DNA from: Yoonia ponticola
GTDB lineage: Bacteria; Pseudomonadota; Alphaproteobacteria; Rhodobacterales; Rhodobacteraceae
Reading direction: 5' to 3'
Length of the DNA stretch: 64,000 bases
Assembly (NCBI RefSeq): GCF_014199395.1
Contig: NZ_JACIJM010000006.1
Location: 124,001 to 188,000 of the forward strand
Within the stretch, counting starts at the first letter, position 1; each line of letters starts with the position of its first letter. The translations under genes were made by a program, and so were the position numbers. Below the pieces are notes generated by a model that did not search any database, was not told the origin of the DNA, and saw nothing but the letters and a program-made list of their open reading frames with translations. Of this stretch, positions 17,577-28,053 are shown in pieces.

Positions 17577-18673
17577 TGGCGGCACCATTACTGATTATCG
17601 CGGCAGGCGGGACGGGCGGACATATGTTCCCTGCCCAAGCTTTGGCCGAAGCTATGTTGGCGAATGGCTGGCGTGTGCGCTTGTCCACGGACGCCCGTGG
17701 CGCACGGTATACGGCTGGTTTTCCTGACGCGGTTGATGTGTCTGTTGTCGGCTCTGCGACGTTTGCGCGGGGCGGTATTGGCGCGAAACTGGCGGTGCCG
17801 TTCCGGATCATTGTCGGCGCAGTTTCCGCAATTGGCCGCATGATTAAGGATCGGCCCGTCGTGGTTGTGGGCTTTGGCGGCTACCCCGCGATCCCTGCAA
17901 TGACGGCTGCTTGGGTGTTGCGGGTGCCGCGGATGATCCACGAACAAAATGGTGTTTTGGGGCGTGTGAACCAGCTCTTTGCAAAGCGTGTGGACAAGAT
18001 TGCGTGCGGCACGTGGCCGACCGAATTGCCTGCGGGTGTTGAGGGTATTCATACCGGAAACCCCGTGCGTGCCGCGATTTTAGACCGTGCGGCTGCCCCT
18101 TATATCCCGCCCGGCGATTACCCGATGTCGATTGTCGTGATGGGTGGGTCGCAAGGCGCGCGCATCCTGTCGGACGTGGTGCCGCCTGCGATTGCGAACC
18201 TGCCAATGGCGATGCGCAAGAATATCCGTGTGGCGCAACAAGCCCGCGAAGAGGATTTAGACCGCGTCGCTGATTTTTACGCGGCTGAAGGCATCAAGGC
18301 CGATGTGCAGACGTTTTTCACGGATGTGCCGGAACGTCTCGCGGATGCGCAACTGGTGATTGCCCGCTCTGGCGCGTCCACGGTTGCAGACGTCAGCGTG
18401 ATCGGCCGCCCTGCGATTTGGGTGCCGCTTGCGTCTGCGATCCGCAACGAACAGGCCGCAAATGCCCGCGAATTGGTCGAAGCGGGCGCTGCCGTGATGA
18501 TGGAAGAAACGGTGTTTGAGGTGGACGCATTGTCGGCCCAGATCGCCGCGATATTAAGCGATACAGACGGGGCGATGCGGATGTCACATGCGGCGGTGCG
18601 ATGCGCCGTGCCTGATGCGACCGACCGCCTACAAGCTCTTGTTGAAACGCTGGCCAATGGGTCAGAAACCTAA
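17576..18673 (+). CDS. murG: Lipid II synthase MurG
   Basis: Peripheral inner-membrane glycosyltransferase that adds GlcNAc to lipid I. The 365-residue protein has the N-terminal [14 protein letters not shown] loop, [13 protein letters not shown], and the donor-site [12 protein letters not shown]. The C-terminal UDP-GlcNAc site includes [10 protein letters not shown]. It is translationally coupled to ftsW and followed by murC after 21 bp. Confidence 0.96.
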   Translation: MAAPLLIIAAGGTGGHMFPAQALAEAMLANGWRVRLSTDARGARYTAGFPDAVDVSVVGSATFARGGIGAKLAVPFRIIVGAVSAIGRMIKDRPVVVVGFGGYPAIPAMTAAWVLRVPRMIHEQNGVLGRVNQLFAKRVDKIACGTWPTELPAGVEGIHTGNPVRAAILDRAAAPYIPPGDYPMSIVVMGGSQGARILSDVVPPAIANLPMAMRKNIRVAQQAREEDLDRVADFYAAEGIKADVQTFFTDVPERLADAQLVIARSGASTVADVSVIGRPAIWVPLASAIRNEQAANARELVEAGAAVMMEETVFEVDALSAQIAAILSDTDGAMRMSHAAVRCAVPDATDRLQALVETLANGSET

Positions 18674-18694
18674 GTTATGAGAAAGCCTAAGACG

Positions 18695-20095
18695 ATGAAA
18701 TCTGCGACAAAACTGCCTCTTGATATCGGTCCGATCCACTTTGTTGGGATTGGCGGTATTGGTATGTCGGGGATCGCAGAAGTCCTGCTGGAACACGGCT
18801 ATACCGTGCAAGGATCGGACCTGAAGGCGTCGAAAATTACCGACCGTCTGGTCACGCTGGGAGCCAAGGTTTTTGTCGGCCAAGCTGCTGAAAATCTGGA
18901 AGGCGCTGAGGTCATTGTGATCTCAAGTGCGATCAAAACGGGCAATCCGGAACTGGATACTGCCCGCGCCCAAGGGCTGCCCGTTGTGCGCCGTGCTGAA
19001 ATGCTGGCCGAGTTGATGCGGCTCAAGTCGAATATCGCCGTCGCAGGCACCCACGGCAAGACGACGACCACCACGATGGTTGCCGCGTTGCTGGACGAAG
19101 GCGGGATTGATCCGACGGTGATTAACGGCGGGATTATTCACGCTTACGACTCGAATGCCCGTATGGGGCAGGGCGAGTGGATGGTGGTCGAAGCCGACGA
19201 ATCTGACGGGACTTTCAACCGCTTACCAGCCACGATTGCGATTGTGACGAACATTGATCCAGAGCACATGGATCACTGGGGCACGATTGAAAACCTGCGC
19301 CAAGGCTTCATCGATTTTACATCAAATATTCCGTTTTACGGGCTTGCTGTTTGCTGCACGGATCATCCCGAGGTCCAGTCGCTTGTCGGCAAAATCCGTG
19401 ACCGCCGCGTGACGACATTCGGGTTCAACGCCCAAGCGGACGTGCGGGCGATAAATCTGACCTACAAAGCGGGCGTCGCGCATTTCGACATCGCGTTGCA
19501 GGCCGAAGATATCGTGATCGAAGGCTGCGAATTGCCGATGCCGGGCGATCATAACGTGTCGAACGCCTTGTCCGCTGTCGCCGTGGCGCGGCATTTGGGC
19601 ATGTCAGCGGACGCGATTAAATCAGCACTTAAAGGCTTCGGCGGGGTGAACCGCCGCTTTACCAAGGTTGGCGAAGTGGACGGTGTGACGATCATCGACG
19701 ACTACGGCCACCATCCCGTTGAAATCGCCGCCGTGCTGAAAGCCGCACGCCAAGCCACAGAGGGCCGCGTGATCGCCGTGCATCAGCCGCACCGCTTTTC
19801 ACGGCTTCACCATCACTTTGCCGAATTCTGTGCCTGTTTCAACGACGCCGATGTAGTTGGTATTGCTGATATTTTTGCCGCTGGCGAAGATCCTATTCCC
19901 GGTGCAGGCCGCGACGATCTGGTGCAAGGTCTGATCGCCCACGGCCACCGCCACGTGCGCGCTGTGGAAAGCGAAGACGACCTGATGCGTCTGGTCAAAG
20001 AACAAGCGCGACCGGGCGATATGGTTGTCTGCCTCGGGGCTGGTACGATTTCAGCTTGGGCGAACGCGCTGCCCGCACGGCTAAAGGGTGCGTGA
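18695..20095 (+). CDS. murC: UDP-MurNAc:L-alanine ligase MurC
   Basis: First Mur ligase, joining L-alanine to UDP-MurNAc. It carries the dinucleotide-like [16 protein letters not shown] near the N-terminus, the P-loop GTHGKTTTT at about 118-126, and [10 protein letters not shown] later. ATG 18695 (466 residues) is preferred over ATG 18677 because GAGAAAG lies at a suitable distance and the upstream codons look unrelated; both remain possible. The stop overlaps the start of a 34-codon frame. Confidence 0.94.
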   Translation: MKSATKLPLDIGPIHFVGIGGIGMSGIAEVLLEHGYTVQGSDLKASKITDRLVTLGAKVFVGQAAENLEGAEVIVISSAIKTGNPELDTARAQGLPVVRRAEMLAELMRLKSNIAVAGTHGKTTTTTMVAALLDEGGIDPTVINGGIIHAYDSNARMGQGEWMVVEADESDGTFNRLPATIAIVTNIDPEHMDHWGTIENLRQGFIDFTSNIPFYGLAVCCTDHPEVQSLVGKIRDRRVTTFGFNAQADVRAINLTYKAGVAHFDIALQAEDIVIEGCELPMPGDHNVSNALSAVAVARHLGMSADAIKSALKGFGGVNRRFTKVGEVDGVTIIDDYGHHPVEIAAVLKAARQATEGRVIAVHQPHRFSRLHHHFAEFCACFNDADVVGIADIFAAGEDPIPGAGRDDLVQGLIAHGHRHVRAVESEDDLMRLVKEQARPGDMVVCLGAGTISAWANALPARLKGA

Positions 20096-20199
20096 TGTCC
20101 GGTGCGGGCATCGGTTGGTTTGACACCGTGAAAATCGGATTTGGGTTGGCTGGATTTACGCGGCCACATGTCACGAGAATAAAGGTCGAAAGATCATGA
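20095..20199 (+). CDS. Possible 34-residue coupled small ORF after murC
   Basis: An ATG sharing one base with the murC stop (TGATG) opens a 34-codon frame whose stop overlaps the start of the next gene (ATGA). The frame therefore fills the gap exactly, with coupling signals at both ends. The product ([20 protein letters not shown] then FTRPHVTRIKVERS) has no recognised domain. It could be a real microprotein or only a ribosome bridge that couples translation. Confidence 0.35.
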   Translation: MSGAGIGWFDTVKIGFGLAGFTRPHVTRIKVERS

Positions 20200-20450
20200 A
20201 TATGGCCGCGTTTGCCGCCTGCATTTGGGTGATTGCCTCTGCGATCGTCGCGTTTTTACCGATGAGACGGCAGTATTTTCCGGGCATTCTGCTGTTGATC
20301 GCGGCACCCGTGATTATTGTCTGGCTCGGCTACGCTTATGGTTGGTTGATTGCTGTCGTGGGGTTGTTTGGGTTTGTATCGATGTTCCGTAATCCGTTAA
20401 TTTATATTTACCGTCGCTTGCGCGGCGAAACCCCGGAGGTGCCGAAATGA
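20196..20450 (+). CDS. DUF2484 small membrane protein
   Basis: 84-residue protein with two or three hydrophobic segments and a positively charged end (YRRLRGETPEVPK). It is recognised as DUF2484, a Rhodobacterales family found between murC and murB; function unknown. ATG 20196 is used, with ATG 20202 an alternative. It overlaps the next DUF2484 gene by 4 bp. Location implies a link to envelope synthesis, but nothing in the sequence shows it. Confidence 0.8.
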   Translation: MNMAAFAACIWVIASAIVAFLPMRRQYFPGILLLIAAPVIIVWLGYAYGWLIAVVGLFGFVSMFRNPLIYIYRRLRGETPEVPK

Positions 20451-20698
20451 CTTGGTCTTTGACGTGTGCGTTGCTGTGGTTGGTCGCTGCAAATGTGATG
20501 GCTTTGATGCCGTCAAAAGATAACCACTGGCGTCGCGCATATGTGTTGATCGCGATTGGCGTTCCATTGCTGGGCTGGGTGACGGCGCAGCATGGCCCTT
20601 GGGTCGCGTTGGTGTTTCTTGCCGCTGGCATGTCCGTGTTGCGCTGGCCTGTGATATACTTGTCCCGTTGGGTGCGCTCGACCATGGTAAAGGACTAA
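20447..20698 (+). CDS. Second DUF2484 small membrane protein
   Basis: 83 residues with the same plan as its neighbour: hydrophobic N-terminus (MTWSLTCALLWLVAANV), a short basic loop, two more hydrophobic segments and a basic tail. The pair probably arose by an old tandem duplication, although identity is low by eye. It starts within the stop of the first copy. Function unknown. Confidence 0.8.
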   Translation: MTWSLTCALLWLVAANVMALMPSKDNHWRRAYVLIAIGVPLLGWVTAQHGPWVALVFLAAGMSVLRWPVIYLSRWVRSTMVKD

Positions 20699-20701
20699 AT
20701 A

Positions 20702-20998
20702 GTGGCTAATTTTCTGGTGCTTGTGGTGATGTCTGCAGCGGGTTTGATCCCATGCATAACCGCCGCTGTGTGGATGAAGGCCGGAAAAGTCGGCTGGACG
20801 TTAACTTTGTTTGCGATATTGGGCGCGTGTTTGGCGTTGTCGGTCCAAGCATCGACCCGTTTGATGGGCGTGGACCCGATCAAAGCGATTGCCGCCGCGT
20901 CATTGGTGTTTTTGCCCGCGACGATTGGATGTGCGGTTGGCGCATTGCTGGGCTGGATGATAGAGCGGCAGCGCGTGAAGAAGTTTCAAGGAAAATAA
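20702..20998 (+). CDS. Small hypothetical membrane protein upstream of murB
   Basis: 98-residue protein with three hydrophobic segments (about 3-25, 29-50, 62-87) and a basic C-terminus ([11 protein letters not shown]). It starts at GTG 20702, 3 bp after the DUF2484 gene, and ends 2 bp before murB. No family is recognised. It forms a block of three to four tiny membrane genes inside the dcw operon. Confidence 0.7.
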   Translation: MANFLVLVVMSAAGLIPCITAAVWMKAGKVGWTLTLFAILGACLALSVQASTRLMGVDPIKAIAAASLVFLPATIGCAVGALLGWMIERQRVKKFQGK

Positions 20999-21000
20999 CC

Positions 21001-21930
21001 ATGTTTGATCTGCCAGACGTTCGCGGCACCCTGACCAAGGACCGTGCCTTGGATAGTTTGACGTGGATGCGGGTTGGTGGACCAGCCGACGTGCTGTTCC
21101 AGCCTGCGGATGTGGATGATCTGGCTGCGTTTTTGGCTGCACTTGACCCAAGCGTACCTGTGTTTGTGATGGGCGTCGGGTCGAACCTGATCGTGCGTGA
21201 CGGCGGTATTCGCGGCGTTGTGATCCGCATGGGGCGCGGGTTTAACGGCATCGAGATTGGCGAACAGGTTGTCGCGGGTGCGGCTGCATTGGACGCCCAT
21301 GTGGCGCGTAAAGCGGCGGCGGAGGGGCTAGATCTGACGTTCCTGCGCACCATCCCCGGCACCATTGGCGGTGCTGTTCGGATGAACGCGGGCTGTTATG
21401 GCACCTATGTCGCGGATGTTTTGCAAAGTGTGGATGTTGTTTACCGTGATGGGTCGCGCGGCACGATTGCTGCGGCTGATCTGGATTTACAATATCGGCA
21501 AAGCACATTGGCCGAAGGTGCCGTCATCGTCAGTGCCACGTTGAACGCCCCCAAGGGCGACGCGGACCTGCTGGAACAACGCATGGCGGATCAGCTCGCC
21601 AAACGCGACGAAACCCAACCCACAAAGGACCGCACGGCTGGGTCCACGTTCCGCAATCCCGCTGGTTTTTCATCAACGGGGCAGGCCGATGACAGCCACG
21701 AATTGAAAGCGTGGAAGGTTATCGACGACGCTGGCATGCGTGGTGCGACCGTCGGCGGGGCCGTGATGAACGTGATGCATTCCAACTTTTTGACCAATGC
21801 GGGGGGGGCTACGGCGGCGGACCTCGAAGAATTGGGCGAACAGGTGCGAAAAAAGGTTTACGCCGACTCAGGCATCACGTTACAATGGGAAATCAAGCGG
21901 GTCGGCAACCCCAAGGTTTCAGACACGTAA
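21001..21930 (+). CDS. murB: UDP-N-acetylenolpyruvoylglucosamine reductase MurB
   Basis: FAD enzyme that reduces UDP-GlcNAc-enolpyruvate to UDP-MurNAc. The 309-residue protein shows the FAD-binding [37 protein letters not shown], and AGSTFRNP holding the catalytic serine. ATG 21001 starts [10 protein letters not shown] longer frame upstream overlaps the preceding gene in another frame and is not real. Confidence 0.95.
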   Translation: MFDLPDVRGTLTKDRALDSLTWMRVGGPADVLFQPADVDDLAAFLAALDPSVPVFVMGVGSNLIVRDGGIRGVVIRMGRGFNGIEIGEQVVAGAAALDAHVARKAAAEGLDLTFLRTIPGTIGGAVRMNAGCYGTYVADVLQSVDVVYRDGSRGTIAAADLDLQYRQSTLAEGAVIVSATLNAPKGDADLLEQRMADQLAKRDETQPTKDRTAGSTFRNPAGFSSTGQADDSHELKAWKVIDDAGMRGATVGGAVMNVMHSNFLTNAGGATAADLEELGEQVRKKVYADSGITLQWEIKRVGNPKVSDT

Positions 21931-21998
21931 GATAAGGTCCAACAACGGACCAAATGGCGAACGACGGGGCGCAAAGTCCCGCGAATAAGGCGGTGGGT

Positions 21999-22925
21999 AT
22001 GTCGAGCAGGGCAAACCCGAAAGTTGTTGTTTTGATGGGCGGACCATCGGCAGAGCGTGATGTATCGCTCTCTACCGGTCGTGAATGTGCAGCAGCTTTG
22101 CGGGTATCGGGATGTGACGTGATTGAAGTAGACGCAGGTGAAGTCACCAGCGCCGCTTTGGCCGTTCAACTACAAGATATAGCGCCGGATGCGGTTTTCA
22201 ATGCCTTGCACGGTCGGTGGGGTGAAGACGGCTGTATTCAGGGTATGCTGGAATGGTTACGCATTCCTTACACGCACTCGGGTGTGTTGGCGTCGGCTAT
22301 TACGATGGACAAGCAACGCACCAAAGAAATTTACGCCGCAAATGACTTGCCGTTCATGCATTCCGTCATCGCAAAACGCGCTGATGTTGAGGCAGCACAT
22401 GTCTTGAAGCCACCGTATGTGGTGAAGCCTTTTAACGAAGGCTCGTCAGTTGGCATATATATAGTAGACGAAATGGCGAATAGCCCGCCCAAACTGGCGG
22501 ACGACATGCCTGATCTGGTGATGGTAGAGACCTATGCACCGGGCCGCGAATTAACCACGGCAGTGATGGGCGACCGCGCCTTGACCGTCACAGATATCGT
22601 GACGGACGGCTGGTACGATTACGCCGCAAAGTACGAAGCAGGCGGGTCGCGCCACGTGATCCCCGCAGAGTTGCCGCAAGAGATTTTTGATGCCTGTATG
22701 GCGTACGCCTTGCGCGCCCATCAGGTTCTGGGGTGTCGCGGTCTGTCGCGCACTGATTTCCGCTGGGACGAAAGCCGCGGGTTGGACGGGCTGATCTTGC
22801 TCGAAACAAACACCCAACCGGGGATGACGCCGACATCGCTGGCCCCAGAGCAAGCCGACAAGATGGGCGTCTCGTTCCCTGATCTGTGCCGCTGGTTAGT
22901 CGAGGATGCATCATGCGATCGTTAA
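21999..22925 (+). CDS. ddl: D-alanine--D-alanine ligase
   Basis: ATP-grasp ligase making D-Ala-D-Ala for MurF. The 308-residue protein contains LMGGPSAERDVSLSTGRE, HGRWGEDG, VVKPFNEGSSVGI and ETNTQPGMTPTSL. ATG 21999 with AAGGCGG before it is preferred over the ATG at 21954. The last 13 bp overlap ftsQ, so ddl and ftsQ are coupled. Confidence 0.95.
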   Translation: MSSRANPKVVVLMGGPSAERDVSLSTGRECAAALRVSGCDVIEVDAGEVTSAALAVQLQDIAPDAVFNALHGRWGEDGCIQGMLEWLRIPYTHSGVLASAITMDKQRTKEIYAANDLPFMHSVIAKRADVEAAHVLKPPYVVKPFNEGSSVGIYIVDEMANSPPKLADDMPDLVMVETYAPGRELTTAVMGDRALTVTDIVTDGWYDYAAKYEAGGSRHVIPAELPQEIFDACMAYALRAHQVLGCRGLSRTDFRWDESRGLDGLILLETNTQPGMTPTSLAPEQADKMGVSFPDLCRWLVEDASCDR

Positions 22926-23824
22926 TCCGCAGACACCCGTTAGAACGCAAAGCCGCCGCGCAGTCGAAAAACCTGCGTGCGCCGCGTGATCCTGCACCGT
23001 CAAAATGGCATTACCGCTACCAACGCTGGATGTTGACGCCGGGTGTGCGTACCGCCGTGCGTGTTGGATCGCCCGTTGCTGTGATCGCGATCATCGCGTC
23101 CTTGTGGCTGTCGAGCGATAACAACCGCGCGCTGATTGGCGAAAAATATGCGTCTGTTAAGGCAAGCCTGCAGCAGCGCCCCGAATTTATCATGACCGAG
23201 TTCAACATCATCGGCGCTGACCCACAGACGACCGCTGACATTGCTGGCATTCTTCCTGTCGAGTTTCCTGTGTCGTCGTTTGATCTGGATATGGAAGAGC
23301 TGCGCGAGACGGTTGAACAACTGTACGCGATTAAATCCGCTCGTGTCCGTGTTGGCGAGAACGGCATGCTGGACGTTGACGTGACGCCGCGCATTGCAGT
23401 CGCTGTCTGGCGGGACCGCAATACGCTGCGCTTGATTGATGCCGACGGGATTATCGCGGGCATTATCGAGGAACGCGCAGAGCGCCGCGATTTGCCGTTG
23501 ATTGCGGGTGATGGCGCATTTGAGAATATCGACGAGGCATTAACCCTGTTCCAGACGGCTGAGCCGCTTCGTGAACGGGTGCGGGGCCTTGTGCGGATGG
23601 GTGATCGGCGTTGGGATTTGGTATTGGATCGGGGGCAACGTCTGTTGTTGCCAGCTGACAATCCGATCACGGCACTTGATCGGATGATTGTATTAAACGA
23701 CGCGCAAGACATGCTCGACCGGGACGTGGCGGTGGTCGATATGCGTAATCCAAAAAGAGCTGTTCTAAGAATGACAGCCGAGGCAGCAAATGCTTACCGC
23801 AGAGTAAGCGACACAGGGAACTAA
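22913..23824 (+). CDS. ftsQ: Cell division protein FtsQ
   Basis: Bitopic divisome protein (303 residues) linking early and late division proteins through FtsL/FtsB. A basic cytoplasmic tail of about 50 residues precedes one membrane segment near residues 50-65, then the POTRA domain (FIMTEFNIIGADPQTTADI) and the FtsQ domain. Start ATG 22913 lies inside the ddl 3' end; ftsA follows after 3 bp. Confidence 0.93.
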   Translation: MRSLIRRHPLERKAAAQSKNLRAPRDPAPSKWHYRYQRWMLTPGVRTAVRVGSPVAVIAIIASLWLSSDNNRALIGEKYASVKASLQQRPEFIMTEFNIIGADPQTTADIAGILPVEFPVSSFDLDMEELRETVEQLYAIKSARVRVGENGMLDVDVTPRIAVAVWRDRNTLRLIDADGIIAGIIEERAERRDLPLIAGDGAFENIDEALTLFQTAEPLRERVRGLVRMGDRRWDLVLDRGQRLLLPADNPITALDRMIVLNDAQDMLDRDVAVVDMRNPKRAVLRMTAEAANAYRRVSDTGN

Positions 23825-23827
23825 CGA

Positions 23828-25159
23828 ATGCGGGACTTATATGAGAGCCAACGCGCGATGCGCAACATGCGCAAAGCGGCGATGCAACGCGGTGTGGTGG
23901 CGATTTTGGACGTGGGCACATCCAAGATTGCATGCCTCGTGCTGCGCTTTGACGAGGCAAAACCGCTGGACGCCGAAGGTGTCGGGTCGATGGCCGGGCA
24001 ATCGTCGTTCCGCGTGATTGGTGCGGCGACCACCCGTTCGCGCGGTGTGCGCTTTGGTGAAGTTGACGCGATGCAAGAAACCGAACGTGCCATTCGCACG
24101 GCGGTCAATGCGGCGCAAAAGATGGCGCAGGTCCGTGTGGATCACGTGATTGCCTGTCTGTCCGGTGCGCGGCCACGGTCATACGGCCTTGATGGTGCGC
24201 TTGATCTCGAAGGCGGCATGGTCACGGAACAAGACATCGCACAGGTCATGGCGTCTTGTGATGTGCCTGATTACGGCGAAGATCGCGAAGTGCTGCACGC
24301 GCAGCCTGTGAACTTTGCTTTGGATAATCGGTCAGGAATGGCCGATCCGCGTGGTCTTGTTGGTAATATGTTAACCACTGACATGCATATGTTGACCGTA
24401 GATGCGGTGGCTGTGCAGAATATTTTCTTCTGTATCAAACGCTGCGATCTGGAATTGGCGGGCCTTGCGTCCTCTGCTTATGTGTCGGGAATGTCGTCGC
24501 TGGTCGAGGATGAACAAGAACTTGGTGCGGCCTGCATTGATATGGGGGGCGGTGCGACGGGGATTTCGGTCTTCATGCGCAAACACATGATCTACACCGA
24601 CGCTGTCCGTATGGGCGGCGACCACATCACGTCTGATATTTCGATGGGCCTGCAGGTTCCATTGGCAACGGCAGAGCGGATCAAGACATTTTACGGCGGC
24701 GTCATGGCCACCGGCATGGATGACCGCGAAATGATCGAGATCGGCGGTAACACCGGCGATTGGGAACACGACCGCCGGACTGTATCGCGTGCCGAGTTGA
24801 TTGGCATCATGCGTCCACGTGTCGAAGAAATTCTGGAAGAGGTGCGGGCGCGTTTGGATGCGGCCGGATTTGAGCATCTGCCGTCACAAAAGATCGTGTT
24901 GACAGGCGGCGCCAGCCAAATTCCAGGGCTAGATGGATTGGCCACCAAGATACTTGGCCAGCAGGTGCGCCTTGGGCGTCCGCTACGTGTGCAGGGCTTG
25001 CCTCAGGCAGCAACGGGTCCGGCATTTGCAGCGGCTGTGGGCATGACTTTGTTCGCGGCGAATCCACAAGACGAATGGTGGGACTTTGAAATCCCCGCAG
25101 ATCGTAATGCGTCAAGGTCGTTCAGGCGGGCCGTAAAGTGGTTCAAAGACAACTGGTAG
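23828..25159 (+). CDS. ftsA: Cell division protein FtsA
   Basis: Actin-like ATPase that tethers FtsZ to the membrane. The 443-residue protein has the phosphate-1 motif VAILDVGTSKIACLV near residue 24 and the phosphate-2 CIDMGGGATGISVF. The C-terminal RSFRRAVKWFKDNW is the amphipathic membrane-targeting helix. The N-terminus carries an extra basic stretch of about 20 residues. Confidence 0.95.
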   Translation: MRDLYESQRAMRNMRKAAMQRGVVAILDVGTSKIACLVLRFDEAKPLDAEGVGSMAGQSSFRVIGAATTRSRGVRFGEVDAMQETERAIRTAVNAAQKMAQVRVDHVIACLSGARPRSYGLDGALDLEGGMVTEQDIAQVMASCDVPDYGEDREVLHAQPVNFALDNRSGMADPRGLVGNMLTTDMHMLTVDAVAVQNIFFCIKRCDLELAGLASSAYVSGMSSLVEDEQELGAACIDMGGGATGISVFMRKHMIYTDAVRMGGDHITSDISMGLQVPLATAERIKTFYGGVMATGMDDREMIEIGGNTGDWEHDRRTVSRAELIGIMRPRVEEILEEVRARLDAAGFEHLPSQKIVLTGGASQIPGLDGLATKILGQQVRLGRPLRVQGLPQAATGPAFAAAVGMTLFAANPQDEWWDFEIPADRNASRSFRRAVKWFKDNW

Positions 25160-25246
25160 TACGCAAGATTTCGCCGGTTACGCTAGATCGGGGTTAAATG
25201 CTGCTAAAATCGGCCATATTTTGTGGCCATTGCGCGTTTTTTCCGT

Positions 25247-25267
25247 GACCTCAGAGCTTCTGAGGTC
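25247..25267. repeat. Perfect hairpin in the ftsA-ftsZ gap
   Basis: GACCTCAGA (25247-25255) and TCTGAGGTC (25259-25267) form a 9-bp stem with a 3-nt loop, 69 bp before the ftsZ start. A shorter repeat GGCCA/TGGCC lies at 25212-25228, followed by a T run at 25237-25242. It may shape the ftsZ leader or be an operator. Confidence 0.6.
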
Positions 25268-25336
25268 TAAGATCGGCGTAATTATTTGACGACTGCCCGG
25301 TGGGACGGGCCCAGCAAACACAGGCGGACAGGACAC

Positions 25337-26902
25337 ATGACATTGAATCTCTCGATTCCCGGACAAGACGAATTGAAGCCACGCATCACCGTATTTGGTG
25401 TAGGTGGGGCAGGCGGTAACGCCGTCAACAACATGATCGAGCAACAGCTTGAGGGTGTTGAATTCGTTGTGGCCAACACTGATGCGCAAGCTTTGCAGCA
25501 GTCTAAGTCGCCTGCGAAAATCCAGATGGGCATTAAAGTCACCGAAGGTCTGGGTGCTGGTGCACGCGCGACTGTTGGTGCTGCCGCCGCTGAAGAAAGC
25601 ATCGAACAGATCGTGGATCACCTTGCTGGTGCGCACATGTGTTTCATCACGGCCGGTATGGGCGGGGGCACTGGTACTGGTGCCGCGCCGATCATTGCAC
25701 AGGCTGCCCGCGAAATGGGTGTTCTGACTGTTGGCGTTGTGACAAAGCCGTTCCAGTTCGAAGGCGCCAAGCGCATGAAACAAGCCGATGACGGCATCGA
25801 AGCTTTGCAAAAAGTTGTCGACACGCTGATCATCATCCCGAACCAGAACCTGTTCCGTCTGGCCAATGAAAACACCACATTTACCGAAGCATTCGCACTT
25901 GCAGACGACGTTCTGTACCAAGGTGTGAAAGGCGTGACCGACCTGATGGTCCGTCCGGGCCTGATCAACCTCGACTTTGCTGACGTTCGCGCCGTAATGG
26001 ACGAAATGGGCAAGGCGATGATGGGCACAGGCGAAGCAGAGGGTGAAAACCGCGCTGTTGAAGCCGCTGAAAAAGCCATCGCAAACCCACTGCTCGACGA
26101 GATTTCTCTCGAAGGTGCGAAGGGCGTTTTGATCAACATCACAGGGTCTTACGACCTGACATTGTTCGAACTCGACGAAGCGGCGAACAAAATTCGCGAA
26201 AAAGTCGATCCAGAAGCAAACATCATTGTTGGGTCCACGCTGGACACAGCCATGGAAGGCAAAATGCGCGTGTCCGTTGTGGCCACAGGCATCGACGCCG
26301 TTGCGCGTCACATGGAAGCGCCCGTCCCACGGCGTTCCATGTCACAGCCGTTGACGCAAACACCTGCGGTTGAAGAAGCAGCTGCCGCACCTGCGCCAGT
26401 TGCAGCACCAGTCGCTGCGGTTGCAGCAGCACCAGTGGCCGCGCCAGAACAGCGCACGATGTTTGAACAGCCTGCACGCGCTGCAGAGCCAACATTCGCA
26501 CCGCGCCGTGATGAAGTGACGGACGATCTGCCGCCGCCTGCTTACCAGCCTGCGCCAGAGCCAACTTTGGAAGCGCCAGAAGAATTCGTCGCACCACGCG
26601 CCGCTGGCACACCAACACCAGAAGCGATGGCACGTTTGCAAGCCGCTGTTGGCCGCGCGCCAGGTGGTCAAGTGGCGCGTCCTGCAGCCGCTGGTCCAGC
26701 ACCAGTGTCCGCAGATGCAGCAGAAGAAAAACGCGGCTTCGGGATCAATTCTTTGATCAACCGCATGACTGGGTCCGGCGCAGAGCCACAACAATCTGCA
26801 CGTCGCGCACCAGAAGTGACTGCGATTCACGATGAAGCAGACGTTGATCCAGACCAAGAACGCATCGAAATTCCAGCGTTCCTGCGTCGCCAAGCGAACT
26901 GA
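25337..26902 (+). CDS. ftsZ: Cell division GTPase FtsZ
   Basis: Tubulin homologue forming the Z-ring. The 521-residue protein has [13 protein letters not shown] near residue 21 and the tubulin signature [10 protein letters not shown] at about 109-118. A long Ala/Pro-rich linker (about residues 340-480) is followed by the conserved C-terminal peptide ([10 protein letters not shown]) that binds FtsA. The ATG at 25337 is preferred; 17 upstream codons are in frame but atypical. It is separated from ftsA by 177 bp with hairpins, so separate transcription is likely. A strong terminator follows. Confidence 0.97.
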   Translation: MTLNLSIPGQDELKPRITVFGVGGAGGNAVNNMIEQQLEGVEFVVANTDAQALQQSKSPAKIQMGIKVTEGLGAGARATVGAAAAEESIEQIVDHLAGAHMCFITAGMGGGTGTGAAPIIAQAAREMGVLTVGVVTKPFQFEGAKRMKQADDGIEALQKVVDTLIIIPNQNLFRLANENTTFTEAFALADDVLYQGVKGVTDLMVRPGLINLDFADVRAVMDEMGKAMMGTGEAEGENRAVEAAEKAIANPLLDEISLEGAKGVLINITGSYDLTLFELDEAANKIREKVDPEANIIVGSTLDTAMEGKMRVSVVATGIDAVARHMEAPVPRRSMSQPLTQTPAVEEAAAAPAPVAAPVAAVAAAPVAAPEQRTMFEQPARAAEPTFAPRRDEVTDDLPPPAYQPAPEPTLEAPEEFVAPRAAGTPTPEAMARLQAAVGRAPGGQVARPAAAGPAPVSADAAEEKRGFGINSLINRMTGSGAEPQQSARRAPEVTAIHDEADVDPDQERIEIPAFLRRQAN

Positions 26903-26957
26903 AACTGTCATAAATCTGTGACGTGGGCGTTATGACGCCCCGTCACGATCACGAATG

Positions 26958-26982
26958 AAAGCCACCTTCGGGTGGCTTTTTT
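26958..26982 (+). terminator. Intrinsic terminator after ftsZ
   Basis: AAAGCCACC-TTCG-GGTGGCTTT (26958-26979) is a 9-bp stem with a UUCG tetraloop followed by TTTCGTTTT. It marks the end of the main dcw transcript; lpxC begins 150 bp later. Confidence 0.93.
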
Positions 26983-27132
26983 CGTTTTGGGACAGGTGTT
27001 TGTCGGATTTTACTGCTGATTGCTGCATCGCAGCGTGAACATGTTTCAGTCCGTCGCAATTGGTGAATTGAGCCGTAGGCCCACTGGCATTAAGTTAACA
27101 TCACAATAAGAAACAATCGTGGTAGAGGCCCG

Positions 27133-28053
27133 GTGCAAGCAACGTTGAAATCATCTGTGACCTTCAAAGGGGTTGGCCTGCACGCAGGACAGCCTGCAAC
27201 CATGGTCGTGCGTCCGGCATTGCCCGGCAGCGGTATCGTTTTCCGCCGCATGGACATCTTGGGCGAAGCAGGGCGTTTGCCCGCACGCTGGGACACGGTT
27301 GAAGTCTCGCCGTTGAACACCCGCCTGCGCAATGCCGCTGGCGTCACACTTTCGACGATTGAACATGTGATGGCCGCGCTTTCAGGCTGCGGTATTCACA
27401 ACGCCTATATCGAACTTGATGGCCCAGAAATTCCGATCATGGACGGATCATCTGCTGCATTCGTGCGTGAATTTGTGTCTGCTGGTTTGGCGCAACTCGA
27501 CGCACCCATGCGTGCGATCAAGATTTTGGACACCGTGACAGTCACCGAAGGCGACGCCACGGCAACGCTTTCGCCTGCGACGTCACTGCAAATCGCATTC
27601 GACATTGATTTTGCGGATGCTGCGATTGGTACGCAACAAAAAACATTGAACATGGCAAATGGTGCATTCGTGCGTGAACTCTGCGATAGCCGCACATTCT
27701 GCCGCGCGGTGGACGTGGACACGATGCGGGCCAACGGCTTGGCGCTTGGTGGAACCATGGAAAACGCGGTTGTCGTTGATGGGGACAAGGTTCTTAGCCC
27801 CGGTGGTTTGCGCCATTCCGACGAGGCCGTGCGCCATAAAATGCTTGACGCATTGGGCGATCTTTATACTGCCGGCGCGCCGATTTTGGGCCGCTACACA
27901 GGTCACAAAGCTGGCCATGCGCTGACGAATAAGCTGCTGCGTGCGCTTTTTGCACAGCCGAAAGCATGGCGCTGGGTCGATGTGGATCACAGCATCGCCG
28001 CCCGTTTGCCCGGTGTTGGGGTTTCCCCCGCTGATCTGGACGCTGTTGCCTAG
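27133..28053 (+). CDS. lpxC: UDP-3-O-acyl-GlcNAc deacetylase LpxC
   Basis: Zinc enzyme for the committed step of lipid A synthesis. The 306-residue protein begins at GTG 27133 (MQATLKSSVTFKGVGLHAGQ). The zinc and catalytic histidines are visible in STIEHVMAALSG and in HKAGHALTNKLL, and the substrate site in MDGSSAAFV. It sits behind the ftsZ terminator, and a REP-like element follows its stop directly. Confidence 0.95.
   Translation: MQATLKSSVTFKGVGLHAGQPATMVVRPALPGSGIVFRRMDILGEAGRLPARWDTVEVSPLNTRLRNAAGVTLSTIEHVMAALSGCGIHNAYIELDGPEIPIMDGSSAAFVREFVSAGLAQLDAPMRAIKILDTVTVTEGDATATLSPATSLQIAFDIDFADAAIGTQQKTLNMANGAFVRELCDSRTFCRAVDVDTMRANGLALGGTMENAVVVDGDKVLSPGGLRHSDEAVRHKMLDALGDLYTAGAPILGRYTGHKAGHALTNKLLRALFAQPKAWRWVDVDHSIAARLPGVGVSPADLDAVA

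Noticed and set aside
20752-21000. N-terminal extension of murB over the preceding small gene
   Set aside because: The extension lies in another frame of a gene with its own start, and MurB proteins begin near MFDLPDVRG.
25178-26311. 377-codon open frame antisense to ftsZ
   Set aside because: It mirrors the codon pattern of ftsZ, has no recognisable domain and no ribosome site; it is a shadow of a strongly biased gene.
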